From: CALKZN01 sp050633585
GTDB taxonomy: Bacteria > Pseudomonadota > Gammaproteobacteria > Arenicellales > Arenicellaceae
Direction of reading: 5' to 3'
DNA: 64,000 nt
NCBI GenBank assembly: GCA_050633585.1
Contig: JBOEGT010000057.1
Location: 1-64,000, forward strand
Within the stretch, counting starts at the first letter, position 1. Each line of letters begins with the position of its first letter. Below the pieces are notes generated by a model. It worked only from the letters and a program-made list of their open reading frames with translations, did no database searches and was not told the origin of the DNA. This document shows, one piece after another, positions 33,837 to 44,574 of this stretch. Made by a program: the position numbers and the translations under genes.

Positions 33837-35120
33837 ATGGCTGATACGCTTTCCATCAAAGACAACCGCACTGGAAAAGACTACGAAATTGATATTGTCG
33901 GCGACAACATCAAAGCAATCGACTTGCGTCAAATTAAAGTTGAAGATGATGACTTTGGCATGATGGCATATGACCCGGGTTACACGAATACTGCATCTTG
34001 CAGCAGTAGCGTAACCGACCTTCACGGCGACAAAGGCATTTTACGTTACCGCGGCTACCCTATAGAACAACTTGCTGAGAAATGCACCTTCATGGAAGTT
34101 GCTCACTTGCTAATGTTCAAAGAACTGCCAAACAAAGCACAGTTAAGTGATTGGGAAGCAGACATCACGCAGCACACTATGTTGCATGAAAAAACAAAGA
34201 AAATGATGACTGGCTTCAACTATGATGCGCACCCAATGGGTGTATTCATCTCAATGATGGCAGCCTTATCAACATTCTATCCAGACTCAAAAAATGTCGA
34301 CGATTACGATAATCGTCTTCTCCAATGCAAACGCATCATCGGCAAAGTACCCACGATTGCATCTTATGCATACCGAAACAGCCGTGGATTACCTTACATC
34401 TACCCCGACAATGATCTTAGCTATACTGCTAACTTCTTGAACATGATGTATCGCATGGTTGAACCTCGCTATCAAGCAGATCCAGTACTTGAACGCGCGC
34501 TTGACATCCTATTTATATTGCATGCCGATCACGAACAAAACTGTTCTACTAGCGCCATGCGAAATATCACCAGCTCAAAAGCAGACCCTTTCGTGTCAAT
34601 TGCAGGTGCTGCCGCAGCGCTGTATGGACCGTCACATGGTGGCGCCAATGAAGCCGTGTTAAAAATGCTGAATGAAATCGGCACAAAAGACAAAGTAAAA
34701 GCCTATATCGATAGCTGTAAGAACGGCGAAAAACGCTTAATGGGTTTTGGTCACCGTGTATACAAGAGCTATGATCCTCGCGCAGCAATCGTTAAAGATG
34801 TAGCCTATGACGTTTTTGAGGTAACCGGCAAGAACCCACTCATTGATGTTGCACTAGAACTTGAACGCATTGCACTTGAAGATGATTACTTTGTTAAACG
34901 CAACCTTTATCCAAATGTTGACTTCTATTCAGGTCTTATTTACGAAGCAATGAACTTCCCAACAGATAAGTTCACTGTTTTATTTGCCATTCCTCGCACA
35001 GTTGGCTGGTTAAGCCAATGGATGGAATTAATGCAAGACGATGAGTTCCGTATTGCACGCCCTCGCCAAGTTTATACCGGTGAAGGCATACGTGACGTTC
35101 CGTCAATCAGCAAAAGATAA
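33837..35120 (+). CDS. gltA: Citrate synthase
   Basis: The 427-residue protein matches type II hexameric citrate synthase: GPSHGGANEAVLKML, MGFGHRVYKSYDPRA with catalytic His, and DVDFYSG-type C-terminal Asp region. It condenses oxaloacetate and acetyl-CoA. The roughly 280 bases upstream are non-coding (promoter region). It is transcribed away from dut and ends at a strong terminator before sucA. Confidence 0.97.
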   Translation: MADTLSIKDNRTGKDYEIDIVGDNIKAIDLRQIKVEDDDFGMMAYDPGYTNTASCSSSVTDLHGDKGILRYRGYPIEQLAEKCTFMEVAHLLMFKELPNKAQLSDWEADITQHTMLHEKTKKMMTGFNYDAHPMGVFISMMAALSTFYPDSKNVDDYDNRLLQCKRIIGKVPTIASYAYRNSRGLPYIYPDNDLSYTANFLNMMYRMVEPRYQADPVLERALDILFILHADHEQNCSTSAMRNITSSKADPFVSIAGAAAALYGPSHGGANEAVLKMLNEIGTKDKVKAYIDSCKNGEKRLMGFGHRVYKSYDPRAAIVKDVAYDVFEVTGKNPLIDVALELERIALEDDYFVKRNLYPNVDFYSGLIYEAMNFPTDKFTVLFAIPRTVGWLSQWMELMQDDEFRIARPRQVYTGEGIRDVPSISKR

Positions 35121-35146
35121 TGAATAAATAAGTTCAAAATCACGCC

Positions 35147-35182
35147 AAAAAAAGGGTTTATCGCAAGATAAACCCTTTTTTT
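35147..35182 (+). terminator. Strong terminator after gltA
   Basis: AAAAAAAGGGTTTATC and its exact complement around GCAA give a 16-bp stem ending in T, so gltA is separate from the suc operon. Confidence 0.93.
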
Positions 35183-35395
35183 ATGCATATAAAAAGAAAG
35201 TGTTTTACTCCGTCGAGAGGATGTCTATAATAGCAACGTAGAAAATTTTTAAAATCATATGCAAAAAGTTTCATATTGATTATTTTAATTTCATTCTCAC
35301 CTACGCACATAAAAGCGTACGAGCTTAAAATAACGAATATGAAACGTAAACATAAAACCACGTCTTGAAAAAGGCGCAAGCCATGCGAAATCAGT

Positions 35396-38161
35396 ATGAA
35401 CAAACCAACAAACTTTGATTCTTTCTTAAGCGGCGCAAATGCAGACTATCTGGATGAGTTGTACACTCAGTACAAACAAGACCCTGAATCAGTCGACCCG
35501 TCCCTCAAAAATCACTTCCAATACCTAGAGCTTTATTCAAACAAATACGCCACTGTTGTCAATGAAGCGGGGGAAGACGGCAAGCAAGCAGCAGTTTCTC
35601 GCTTAATTGGCGCTTATCGTTCATATGGCCATAAAATTGCACAATTCGACCCCATCAATCAAATGGAGCGCGAGCCAGCGCCTGAGTTAGAGCTTTCATA
35701 TTTCGGGCTTGATGAATCAGACCTTAATACAACGTTTCCAACAGGAACCTTAGCTGGCGGTGAGCAACAACCTTTAAAAGAGATCATCAAAACACTCAAA
35801 TCGGTTTATTGCGGGTCCATTGGTGTTGAATATCGACACATCACGAACACAGAAGAAATTGAATGGTTTGTACCGCGCATTGAAGCATACAAAGATGGCG
35901 CAAAACTTGATAAGACAAAAAAGGTTGATCTATTAAAGAAGGTAACAGCTGCCGAAGGCATTGAAAAATACCTTCACACAAAATATGTAGGCCAAAAACG
36001 CTTTTCATTAGAAGGCGGTGAATCGTTGATTCCCATGGTTCATGAACTGGTACAACGAGCAGGCACTAGCGGGACTAAAGAAATTGTCATCGGCATGGCT
36101 CATCGTGGTCGCCTAAACGTGTTAATTAATATTCTAGGAAAAAAACCTAGCGCATTATTTTCTGAATTTGAAGGAGACATTGATACCACTGAATTTTCAG
36201 ATGGCGATGTAAAGTACCACATGGGATTTTCATCCGATGTGAAAACGCCAGGCGGACCCACTCACCTTTCATTGGCTTTCAACCCATCACACTTGGAAAT
36301 TGTTAGCCCTGTGGTAAACGGTTCAGTTAAGGCACGTCAACTTCGCCGCAACGACTATGAAGGGTATTCTGTACTACCAATATCCATCCATGGAGATGCG
36401 GCTTTTGCAGGCCAAGGTGTCGTCATGGAAACATTTAATATGGCAGCATGCCAAGGTTACAAGGTTGGCGGCACTGTCCATATTGTTGTGAATAACCAAA
36501 TTGGCTTTACGACATCGGTAGCATCAGAGTCTCGTTCAACAGCATACTGCACAGACGTTGCCAAAATGATTAATGCTCCGATCTTACATGTGAATGGCGA
36601 TGACCCTGAAGCCGTTGTTTTTGCAACACAAATTGCTTTGGACTATCGCAACAAATTCAAAAAAGATGTTGTTATTGATCTAGTTTGTTACCGCCGTCAT
36701 GGACATAACGAAGCTGACGAACCTGCCGTAACACAGCCGATTATGTATCAAAATATTCGCTCTCAAGATACAACTCGCCGGATCTATGCTCAACGCCTCA
36801 TCAATGAAGGCACCATCACTGAATCCGATGAAAAAAGCTTTATTGCCAACTACAGAGCATCGTTAGAAGCAGGTGATGTTGTCACAGAAGACTTTTTAGA
36901 AGACCACCAAGGCGACCACACAGTTGACTGGAATCGTTATTTTGGTACCAAGTGGGATGACAATACCAACACAACCATCAGCAAACGCACCCTCACCACT
37001 CTTGGCAAGAAACTATTAGAGCTTCCTAATGACTTTGAACCTCATGCTCGCATCAAAGCAGTGCTCTCCAGCCGGGATAAAATGCTCAAAGGCGAGCAGG
37101 AACTTGATTGGGGCATGGCAGAATCGCTTGCATACGCCACATTACTTGACCAAGGGCATGGCATTCGTATTTCAGGACAAGACTCTGAACGCGGTACATT
37201 TTTCCACCGTCACGCCGTCATGTATAACACAAAAAGACGTGAGGGCCACACACCTCTACAGAACATCAAAGAAGGTCAACCTAAATTCAGAGTCATCAAT
37301 TCTGTACTCTCTGAAGAAGCCGTACTAGCATTTGAATATGGCTATGCCACTGCCGACCCTGAGCGCATGGTTATTTGGGAAGCACAGTTTGGTGATTTTG
37401 CAAATGGCGCTCAAGTCGTTATTGATCAATTCATTTCCAGTGGAGAAGCGAAATGGGGTCGCCTTTGTGGCCTAACCATGTTCTTGCCTCACGGCTATGA
37501 AGGACAGGGTCCAGAACACTCATCCGCTCGTCTGGAACGATATTTGCAGTTATGCGCCAATTACAACATTCAAGTGTGCGCGCCAACGACACCTGCTCAA
37601 ATGTTCCATATGATTCGCCGTCAAATGTTGCGACCATATCGTAAACCTTTGATTGTGATGACACCAAAAAGTTTACTACGTCACAAACTTTCAACATCGA
37701 ATATAGAAGACTTAACCGACGGCAAGTTCCAACCCGTCATCGGCGAAATCGATAAAATGACTAACACGAAAGTCAAGCGTATGGTCATCTGTTCAGGAAA
37801 AGTGTATTTTGACTTATTAGAATACCGCCGAGAACATAATATCACTGACACTGTCGTTGTCCGAATTGAGCAGCTTTATCCATTCTCTCGAACAGACTTA
37901 AACAAAGAGTTGAAGAAATATAAAAATGCCAACGAAATTATTTGGTGTCAAGAAGAGCCTTTAAATCAAGGACCTTGGTATCAAATTCAACACCAACTAA
38001 AACAAACTATTAGTGACAAACAATCACTGTCTTATGTAGGCCGGCAAGCATCTGCATCACCTGCAGCAGGTTACTTGAAAGTGCACAACGCACAACAAGA
38101 AGGCTTAGTTGAAGCGTCATTCTTACCATTGAAAAGCGATAACCCGTACCAAGTTCTGTAA
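35396..38161 (+). CDS. sucA: 2-oxoglutarate dehydrogenase E1
   Basis: The 921-residue protein shows thiamine-diphosphate E1 motifs: GMAHRGRLNVL, the GDAAFAGQGVV cofactor region and an intact VPTTPAQ-like C-terminal part (CAPTTPAQMFHM). It decarboxylates 2-oxoglutarate in the TCA cycle and passes the succinyl group to SucB. Genes for E2 and E3 follow (62 and 10 bases apart). The gap of 275 bases upstream should carry the promoter. Confidence 0.96.
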   Translation: MNKPTNFDSFLSGANADYLDELYTQYKQDPESVDPSLKNHFQYLELYSNKYATVVNEAGEDGKQAAVSRLIGAYRSYGHKIAQFDPINQMEREPAPELELSYFGLDESDLNTTFPTGTLAGGEQQPLKEIIKTLKSVYCGSIGVEYRHITNTEEIEWFVPRIEAYKDGAKLDKTKKVDLLKKVTAAEGIEKYLHTKYVGQKRFSLEGGESLIPMVHELVQRAGTSGTKEIVIGMAHRGRLNVLINILGKKPSALFSEFEGDIDTTEFSDGDVKYHMGFSSDVKTPGGPTHLSLAFNPSHLEIVSPVVNGSVKARQLRRNDYEGYSVLPISIHGDAAFAGQGVVMETFNMAACQGYKVGGTVHIVVNNQIGFTTSVASESRSTAYCTDVAKMINAPILHVNGDDPEAVVFATQIALDYRNKFKKDVVIDLVCYRRHGHNEADEPAVTQPIMYQNIRSQDTTRRIYAQRLINEGTITESDEKSFIANYRASLEAGDVVTEDFLEDHQGDHTVDWNRYFGTKWDDNTNTTISKRTLTTLGKKLLELPNDFEPHARIKAVLSSRDKMLKGEQELDWGMAESLAYATLLDQGHGIRISGQDSERGTFFHRHAVMYNTKRREGHTPLQNIKEGQPKFRVINSVLSEEAVLAFEYGYATADPERMVIWEAQFGDFANGAQVVIDQFISSGEAKWGRLCGLTMFLPHGYEGQGPEHSSARLERYLQLCANYNIQVCAPTTPAQMFHMIRRQMLRPYRKPLIVMTPKSLLRHKLSTSNIEDLTDGKFQPVIGEIDKMTNTKVKRMVICSGKVYFDLLEYRREHNITDTVVVRIEQLYPFSRTDLNKELKKYKNANEIIWCQEEPLNQGPWYQIQHQLKQTISDKQSLSYVGRQASASPAAGYLKVHNAQQEGLVEASFLPLKSDNPYQVL

Positions 38162-38223
38162 CGCGATAGCGATACATCTCTTATTAATTAACGATAGATT
38201 TAAAACAAGCTAGGAATCAAATC

Positions 38224-39729
38224 ATGGCTACAGAAATTAAAGTCCCAGTCCTTCCAGAATCCGTTGCTGACGGCACCGTTGCAGCACTACATGTCAGTGT
38301 CGGAGACAGCGTTGCTGTCGATGATAATTTAGTCGACATCGAAACAGAAAAAGTTGTTCTTGAAGTACCGTCAAGTATTGCTGGTACTGTCACTGACATC
38401 CTCATACAAGAAGGCGATACTGTGGAGGCACAACAAGCCATCATTATGATCAGTGAAGGAACGGTTGCTACCGCCGCTTCTTCAGCTTCAGCAGAAACAC
38501 CCAATACAAGCGCCTCTGCATCCGGTGCAAGCATTGAAGTCAACGTCCCTGTATTACCAGAGTCTGTCGCCGAAGGCACTCTTGTCGCATGGCACAAAGC
38601 GATTGGTGACTCAGTTGCCATTGATGACAATTTAGTCGATATTGAAACAGAGAAAGTTGTCCTTGAAGTACCTAGCCCTGTTAACGGCGTACTGACTGAA
38701 ATCAAAGTAGAAGAAGGCAATAGCGTCGAAGCGCAACAACTCATCGCCATCATTACTGAAGGCGCGACAGCAGCAACATCAACGGCCGTTGAACAAACCA
38801 CTTCAACAACTTCTCCAGCTGGGAGCATTGTTGCAGGCGCTGCTGAAAAATCTGGTCCTGCTGTGAGGAAAATGATTTCTGAGACAGGCGTTGATGCGTC
38901 AAATATCGCTGGCACAGGCAAAGACGGGCGACTAACCAAATCAGATGTTGCTGCCGCCGCCGCTGCAAAACCGGCAAACACTCCGGCTGCAAAAGATAAT
39001 ATTGCACCCCCTGCCTCACCAAGCGGTGAACGCACTGAGCGCCGTGAACCAATGTCTCGCATCCGCTCCACAATTGCTCGACGCCTAAAAGATGCACAAA
39101 ACACGCAAGCCATGCTAACGACATTTAATGACGTTGACTTGTCTGCTGTCATGGATTTACGAAAGCAATACAAAGAAAGCTTTGAGAAAAAGCATGATGC
39201 ACGTTTAGGCTTCATGTCATTTTTTGCTAAAGCGTCAGTTGAAGCATTAAAACGCTTCCCTGCTGTCAACGCCTCTATTGATGGCGGTGATATTGTTTAT
39301 CATGACTACCATGACATCGGCATTGCGGCCTCTTCACCACGAGGCTTAGTCGTCCCAGTCCTTCGTAGTGTGGACAACATGAGCTTTGCTGATGTTGAAA
39401 AAACTATCGCTGACTATGGTCAAAAAGCTAAAAACGGCAAACTAGGGCTTGCTGAAATGGAAGGTGGCACTTTCACCATCACTAACGGTGGCGTATTTGG
39501 CTCGATGCTATCCACTCCAATTGTAAACCCTCCTCAAAGCGCCATCTTAGGCATGCACCGTATTGAGCAACGCCCTGTCGCTATTAATGGAGAAGTTGTG
39601 ATTCGTCCAATGATGTATTTAGCACTAACATACGATCATCGTATTATTGACGGTGCTGAAGCTGTACGTTTCCTAGTCACTATTAAACAGTGCTTGGAAG
39701 ATCCTGCACGTTTATTATTAGAAGTATAA
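38224..39729 (+). CDS. sucB: 2-oxoglutarate dehydrogenase E2 with two lipoyl domains
   Basis: The 501-residue protein has two tandem lipoyl domains, with lipoyl lysines K43 and K144 in DIETEKVVLEV each, then a peripheral subunit-binding domain (GTGKDGRLTKSDV, about 230) and a catalytic domain with TYDHRIIDGAE. Most gammaproteobacterial SucB proteins have one lipoyl domain and about 400 residues, so the second copy explains the extra length. It transfers the succinyl group to CoA. The domains are joined by Ala/Pro/Ser-rich linkers. Confidence 0.95.
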   Translation: MATEIKVPVLPESVADGTVAALHVSVGDSVAVDDNLVDIETEKVVLEVPSSIAGTVTDILIQEGDTVEAQQAIIMISEGTVATAASSASAETPNTSASASGASIEVNVPVLPESVAEGTLVAWHKAIGDSVAIDDNLVDIETEKVVLEVPSPVNGVLTEIKVEEGNSVEAQQLIAIITEGATAATSTAVEQTTSTTSPAGSIVAGAAEKSGPAVRKMISETGVDASNIAGTGKDGRLTKSDVAAAAAAKPANTPAAKDNIAPPASPSGERTERREPMSRIRSTIARRLKDAQNTQAMLTTFNDVDLSAVMDLRKQYKESFEKKHDARLGFMSFFAKASVEALKRFPAVNASIDGGDIVYHDYHDIGIAASSPRGLVVPVLRSVDNMSFADVEKTIADYGQKAKNGKLGLAEMEGGTFTITNGGVFGSMLSTPIVNPPQSAILGMHRIEQRPVAINGEVVIRPMMYLALTYDHRIIDGAEAVRFLVTIKQCLEDPARLLLEV

Positions 39730-39739
39730 GAGGCTCATC

Positions 39740-41179
39740 ATGTCAAACCCTGATAATTCAACATTCGATATCATCGTTATTGGTGCAGGCCCTGCGGGCT
39801 ATGTCGCTGCAATTCGTGCTGCACAACTAGGCTTCAACACAGCTTGTATTGATGACTGGACAAATGCAGAAGGTAAACCAGCACCTGGCGGAACATGTCT
39901 CAATGTTGGCTGCATTCCTTCAAAAGCGCTGTTAGACTCATCTGAAAAATATGCTCAAGCATCACATGAATTTGCTGACCATGGCATTTCAACTGGCAAG
40001 CTATCCGTTGATGTCAAAAAAATGGTGGCTCGCAAAGATGCGATTGTTAAACAACTAACTGGTGGTGTGACAGGCTTATTCAAAGCTAACAAAATCACAT
40101 CCATCCATGGTCGCGGAAAATTACTCCAAAACAAAATCGTTGAAGTCACCGATAACGAGGGCAACGTTTCAAGCTATAGTGCTGAAAACATTATTTTAGC
40201 CACAGGTTCAAAACCGATTGACATCCCTCCTGCCCCTGTCGACAACACCCTTATTCTAGATAATGCAGGTGCACTCGACATTAATGCGGTCCCTAAGAAA
40301 CTAGGCGTGATTGGTGCAGGCGTCATTGGCTTAGAACTTGGCAGTGTTTGGAGCCGCCTAGGTTCTGAAGTCACTATTTTCGAAGCGGCTCCAGATTTTT
40401 TACCGCCGGTAGACAAGCAGCTTTCTCGTGAAATGTTTAAAGTGTTGACCAAAAATCAAGGCTTAGACATCAAGCTAGGCGCAATGGTTTCTGGCACTAA
40501 AACGACTAAAACATCTGTCACAGTGACTTACAGCGATAAAGATGGCGAACAAACAGCCAAATTCGATAAGCTCATCGTTGCTGTCGGCAGAAAAGCCAAT
40601 ACTGATGGCATTGTCGATGAGTCTGTAGGATTAAAATTTGATGATCGTGGCCGTATCGACGTTAATGATCAATGTCAAACTAACCTTCCAGGCATCTACG
40701 CTATTGGCGATGCCGTTAAAGGACCAATGCTAGCGCATAAAGGCTCTGAAGAAGGCGTCATGGTTGCAGAGGTTATAGCCGGCCAACATACAACACTGAA
40801 TCATGATGTGATTCCGTGGGTTATTTACACTCACCCTGAGATTGCATGGGTTGGAAAAACCGAAGAACAATGTAAATCCGAAGGCATTCCATACAAAGTA
40901 GGGTTTTTCCCGTTTGCTGCCAATGGTAGAGCATTAGCCATGAATGAAAAGAACGGTCGCGTCAAAATGATTGCTCACAAAGAAACTGATGAAGTCATTG
41001 GCGTCCATATTCTTGGTGTATCGGCGTCTGAATTACTTGCTGAAGCTGTCCTTGCGATGGAGTTCAAAGCAAGCTCAGAGGATATTGCACGAACTATTCA
41101 TGGCCATCCAACGCTAAATGAAGCTTTCCATGAAGCCGCACTTGCCGTTGACAAACGAGCGATACATAAAGCAAATTAA
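39740..41179 (+). CDS. lpdA: Dihydrolipoyl dehydrogenase (E3)
   Basis: The 479-residue protein starts with an FAD-binding GAGPAGYVAAIRAAQLG, has the redox disulfide GGTCLNVGCIPSK, an NAD site (GVIGAGVIGLELGSVW) and the C-terminal HGHPTLNEAFHEA. It reoxidises the lipoyl groups of SucB with NAD. Being in the suc operon, it serves at least this complex. Confidence 0.97.
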   Translation: MSNPDNSTFDIIVIGAGPAGYVAAIRAAQLGFNTACIDDWTNAEGKPAPGGTCLNVGCIPSKALLDSSEKYAQASHEFADHGISTGKLSVDVKKMVARKDAIVKQLTGGVTGLFKANKITSIHGRGKLLQNKIVEVTDNEGNVSSYSAENIILATGSKPIDIPPAPVDNTLILDNAGALDINAVPKKLGVIGAGVIGLELGSVWSRLGSEVTIFEAAPDFLPPVDKQLSREMFKVLTKNQGLDIKLGAMVSGTKTTKTSVTVTYSDKDGEQTAKFDKLIVAVGRKANTDGIVDESVGLKFDDRGRIDVNDQCQTNLPGIYAIGDAVKGPMLAHKGSEEGVMVAEVIAGQHTTLNHDVIPWVIYTHPEIAWVGKTEEQCKSEGIPYKVGFFPFAANGRALAMNEKNGRVKMIAHKETDEVIGVHILGVSASELLAEAVLAMEFKASSEDIARTIHGHPTLNEAFHEAALAVDKRAIHKAN

Positions 41180-41221
41180 CGTATGAAGATTGCGATAGCT
41201 TGCAATCATTCATCTGCAATT

Positions 41222-41252
41222 AAAAGCCGTGCTCTATTGAGTACGGCTTTTT
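41222..41252 (+). terminator. Terminator of the suc-lpd operon
   Basis: AAAAGCCGTGCTC and GAGTACGGCTTTT form a stem with one mismatch, followed by T residues. Confidence 0.85.
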
Positions 41253-41314
41253 ATTTGCTGAAAGCCCCCGTTAATGAGTAAAATTTAACCCACCATCTCA
41301 ATCTACACACTGAT

Positions 41315-41617
41315 ATGAAACCACGTCAAAACGAAGCTGAATACCAAGCAATTAAGAAAGTGTTACTCGATAGCGATATTCACTCTGAAAAAGACATCAA
41401 ATTAAAAACTCAAGGAATGATGAAAGCAGCAAAACTGTATTCAGTACTTGGAAGCCTACTAATGCTCACGTTCGTTTTGATTTTACCCCGCTACTCCGTT
41501 TTTACTATTTTGCTTTTTTGCCTGTATATGGCATGGTTGTGGAGCTCAACCTTAGCCAGCAAACATTACTTCCAACGTTATTTGCAGGAGGCTAACTCAG
41601 AAGCGCAAAACAAATAA
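41315..41617 (+). CDS. Small two-helix membrane protein, unknown
   Basis: The 100-residue protein has a charged N terminus, two membrane segments (about residues 42-60 and 63-80) and a polar tail. It precedes the NSS transporter gene by 35 bases with an A/C-rich spacer of ACAA repeats, so the two may be cotranscribed. No family recognised. Confidence 0.65.
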   Translation: MKPRQNEAEYQAIKKVLLDSDIHSEKDIKLKTQGMMKAAKLYSVLGSLLMLTFVLILPRYSVFTILLFCLYMAWLWSSTLASKHYFQRYLQEANSEAQNK

Positions 41618-41652
41618 CAACAAACCAAACAATAACAACAAAAATAACAACA

Positions 41653-43014
41653 ATGGCAAATTCAAACTCGCGCGCTCAATGGTCATCTCATTGGATTTTT
41701 ATCATGGCGGCCACAGGCTCCGCCGTTGGCTTAGGGAATATATGGAAATTTCCATATATTATGGGTCAAAACGGCGGAGGGGCTTTTGTCCTGATATATC
41801 TAGCATGCATCTTCTTGATTGCCATGCCCATTTTAATCGCTGAAATCATATTAGGCCGACGCGGGCAAGCCAACCCAATTACAAGCATCCAACACTTAGC
41901 AGCAGAGTCTCAACAGAAAAAGGCTTGGCAATGTTTTGCCTGGATGGGCGTGACATGTGGAATAATCATTCTTTCGTTTTATAGCGTTGTGGCTGGTTGG
42001 ATCATCGCTTATATAGGCGAAATGAGTAACAGCAATCTTCGCACACTGCCCAGCGAGGATATCAGCGCAAAATTTGGTACACTATTATCCGACCCCAAAA
42101 GAATGCTCATATGGCATAGCGTTTTTATGGTGTTAACAACCAGCGTCGTTGCGCTTGGTATAAAAAAAGGCTTGGAAAAAGCAACAAAAATCCTGATGCC
42201 AGCATTGCTATTCATGCTATTAGCGCTGTTTATATATTCTATGACAAGCGCTGAATTTGCTAAAGGTGCTGCTTTTATGCTCAATGCCGACTTTACTAAA
42301 ATCAACTTATCTGTTGTGCTTAGCGCCTTAGGTCACTCGTTTTTTACATTAAGCTTAGGTATGGGCACCATTATGGCTTACGGCTCATATTTATCTAAAA
42401 AAACATCCATCTTAAGAGTCTCATTGTATATTGTCATCGCTGACACATTGATTGCTATACTCGCTGGCCTTATTATTTTCCCCATAGTTTTCAGCATAGG
42501 TCTAGAACCAAGTGCTGGCCCCGGCTTAGTGTTTAGCACACTGCCAACCGCATTTGCACAAATGCCTGCTGGGCCGATATGGGGAACTCTATTTTTTATC
42601 TTATTACTCTTTGCGGCTTGGACATCGGCCATCTCCATGATAGAACCAGCCGTTGCTTATTGCTCCGAAAAAACAAGACTCACCCGAAAATCATCAGCCA
42701 TCCTCATCGGAGGAATAATTTGGGGATTAGGCATATTGACCGTATTTTCATTTAATACATGGGCGTTCTCGTTTGAGTTTCTCGGTATACAAAAAAATGC
42801 GGGATTTTTTGATATTTTTGACATATTAACATCTAACTTTATGCTGCCACTTGGGGGCGCTTTAATTGCTATTTTTACGGGATGGGTGGTCAAAAAACAA
42901 TATACTCAAGAAGAGTTAGCCTCTAGCCATACATTATTTTCAATATGGCTATTTTTAATTAAGTTTGTTTCGCCCATCGCCGTCATCATTATTCTTGTTT
43001 ATGCCATTATCTAA
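41653..43014 (+). CDS. Sodium-dependent transporter of the NSS (SLC6-like) family
   Basis: The 453-residue protein starts with the NSS signature ATGSAVGLGNIWKFPYI, where the unwound first helix binds sodium, and has about 11 hydrophobic segments. YVTLPFG-like features and GQNGGGAF are present. Bacterial NSS members take up amino acids. The substrate cannot be determined here. Confidence 0.92.
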   Translation: MANSNSRAQWSSHWIFIMAATGSAVGLGNIWKFPYIMGQNGGGAFVLIYLACIFLIAMPILIAEIILGRRGQANPITSIQHLAAESQQKKAWQCFAWMGVTCGIIILSFYSVVAGWIIAYIGEMSNSNLRTLPSEDISAKFGTLLSDPKRMLIWHSVFMVLTTSVVALGIKKGLEKATKILMPALLFMLLALFIYSMTSAEFAKGAAFMLNADFTKINLSVVLSALGHSFFTLSLGMGTIMAYGSYLSKKTSILRVSLYIVIADTLIAILAGLIIFPIVFSIGLEPSAGPGLVFSTLPTAFAQMPAGPIWGTLFFILLLFAAWTSAISMIEPAVAYCSEKTRLTRKSSAILIGGIIWGLGILTVFSFNTWAFSFEFLGIQKNAGFFDIFDILTSNFMLPLGGALIAIFTGWVVKKQYTQEELASSHTLFSIWLFLIKFVSPIAVIIILVYAII

Positions 43015-43142
43015 TAGGTAATGGCTTAAAAATACGTCATAAAATAGATCTATTTTTTCAGCGCTCTTACCTGTCAACTCGGTGCTAGCAACGTTATAAT
43101 TTATTGACTCTGTTCAAATTAAAATAACAACGACCCCAAAAC

Positions 43143-44519
43143 ATGAGCATTCCGGCAGAAATTTTTAAAGCATACGATATCCGTGGTGTTGTTGGCGATA
43201 CCATCACTGAAGAAATCACCTTCCAAATAGGTCAAGCAATAGGCAGTGAAGTCATTAAAGCTGGAAAAAATAGCATTGTTATAGGCCGTGACGGACGATT
43301 ATCGGGTCCCAGTCTTGCCAAGGCTTTATCAGACGGGTTGAGGGCTACTGGCGTTGATGTCACTGATATTGGTGTCGCTCCATCCCCTGTTGTTTATTTT
43401 TCTGCTTATCAGCTCAATATTTCATCCTGCGTAGCCATTACCGGCAGCCACAATCCACCCGATTACAATGGATTCAAAATTGTTATAGATGGCACCACTT
43501 TATCCGCAGAGAGAATTCAACAACTTCGAGAACGCATTGAAAATAACGCGTTATCGCAAGGTACAGGCAGTTTTGCTGAAGTTGCAGTTATTGATAGCTA
43601 CATCACACGTATTGTTGATGATATTACACTGGCCAGACCAATGAAAATTGTCATTGATTGTGGCAACGGTGTTGGCGGAGCAACCGCCCCAACATTATTC
43701 CGCGCATTAGGCTGCGAGGTTATCGATCTTTTCTCAGAGGTTGATGGTAACTTTCCAAATCATCACCCAGACCCAGCAAAACTTGAAAATTTACAAGACC
43801 TCATCGAAGCGGTAAAAGAAAATGATGCGGAAATTGGCCTCGCATTTGATGGTGATGCAGACCGACTGGGCGTTGTTACATCAAAAGGTGAAGTCATCTG
43901 GCCAGACCGTCAAATGATTTTATTTGCACGAGATATTTTATCGCGCAACCCTGGCGAAGAAATTATTTATGATGTCAAATGCAGTCGCACGCTAGCGACT
44001 GAAATTCAAAACGCTGGCGGCAAAGCAACCATGTGGCGAACAGGCCATTCTTTTATCAAAGCCAAATTAAAAGAAACAGGTGCCGCATTAGCCGGCGAGA
44101 TGAGTGGTCATATTTTCTTCAAAGAACGCTGGTTTGGGTTTGATGACGGCGTTTATGCGGGTGCACGATTACTAGAACTCCTCTCTAAACGAGAAGAAAC
44201 ACCGCAAGCAATTTTTGATTCATTACCAAACACAATCAATACGCCAGAATTGCATATTAAAATGGAAAATTTTGGTGAACATTATACCTTAATGGATGAA
44301 CTCGCTAAAAATGCTGACTTCCCAGACGAGCAAGTCAGTACATTTGATGGACTGCGAGTCGATTTTGAAACAGGTTTTGGCTTAATCAGACCATCAAATA
44401 CGACGCCAGTACTCGTGATGCGCTTTGAAGGTGATGATCAACGCTCATTAGAGGCCATACAAGATAAGTTCAGAGAGTTAATTCTCAAGACTCGACCAAC
44501 GATTACCCCTCCTTTTTAA
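43143..44519 (+). CDS. algC: Phosphomannomutase / phosphoglucomutase
   Basis: The 458-residue protein starts IFKAYDIRG, has the catalytic phosphoserine motif AITGSHNPPDYNG, the metal loop DGDADRLG, the sugar-ring motif GEMSGHIFFKE and RPSNTTPVLVMRFEG. It interconverts mannose or glucose 1- and 6-phosphates for polysaccharide synthesis. Length matches the AlgC group. Confidence 0.95.
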   Translation: MSIPAEIFKAYDIRGVVGDTITEEITFQIGQAIGSEVIKAGKNSIVIGRDGRLSGPSLAKALSDGLRATGVDVTDIGVAPSPVVYFSAYQLNISSCVAITGSHNPPDYNGFKIVIDGTTLSAERIQQLRERIENNALSQGTGSFAEVAVIDSYITRIVDDITLARPMKIVIDCGNGVGGATAPTLFRALGCEVIDLFSEVDGNFPNHHPDPAKLENLQDLIEAVKENDAEIGLAFDGDADRLGVVTSKGEVIWPDRQMILFARDILSRNPGEEIIYDVKCSRTLATEIQNAGGKATMWRTGHSFIKAKLKETGAALAGEMSGHIFFKERWFGFDDGVYAGARLLELLSKREETPQAIFDSLPNTINTPELHIKMENFGEHYTLMDELAKNADFPDEQVSTFDGLRVDFETGFGLIRPSNTTPVLVMRFEGDDQRSLEAIQDKFRELILKTRPTITPPF

Positions 44520-44574
44520 TACCAATAACACCGTAAAAATAGGCCACTGCACACACCCACTAACAATAAGCGCG

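Noticed and set aside
38217..39269. Open frame of 350 codons on the minus strand opposite sucB
   Set aside because: The sucB frame on the plus strand has full lipoyl and catalytic domains; the antisense product is low complexity and a by-product of codon bias.
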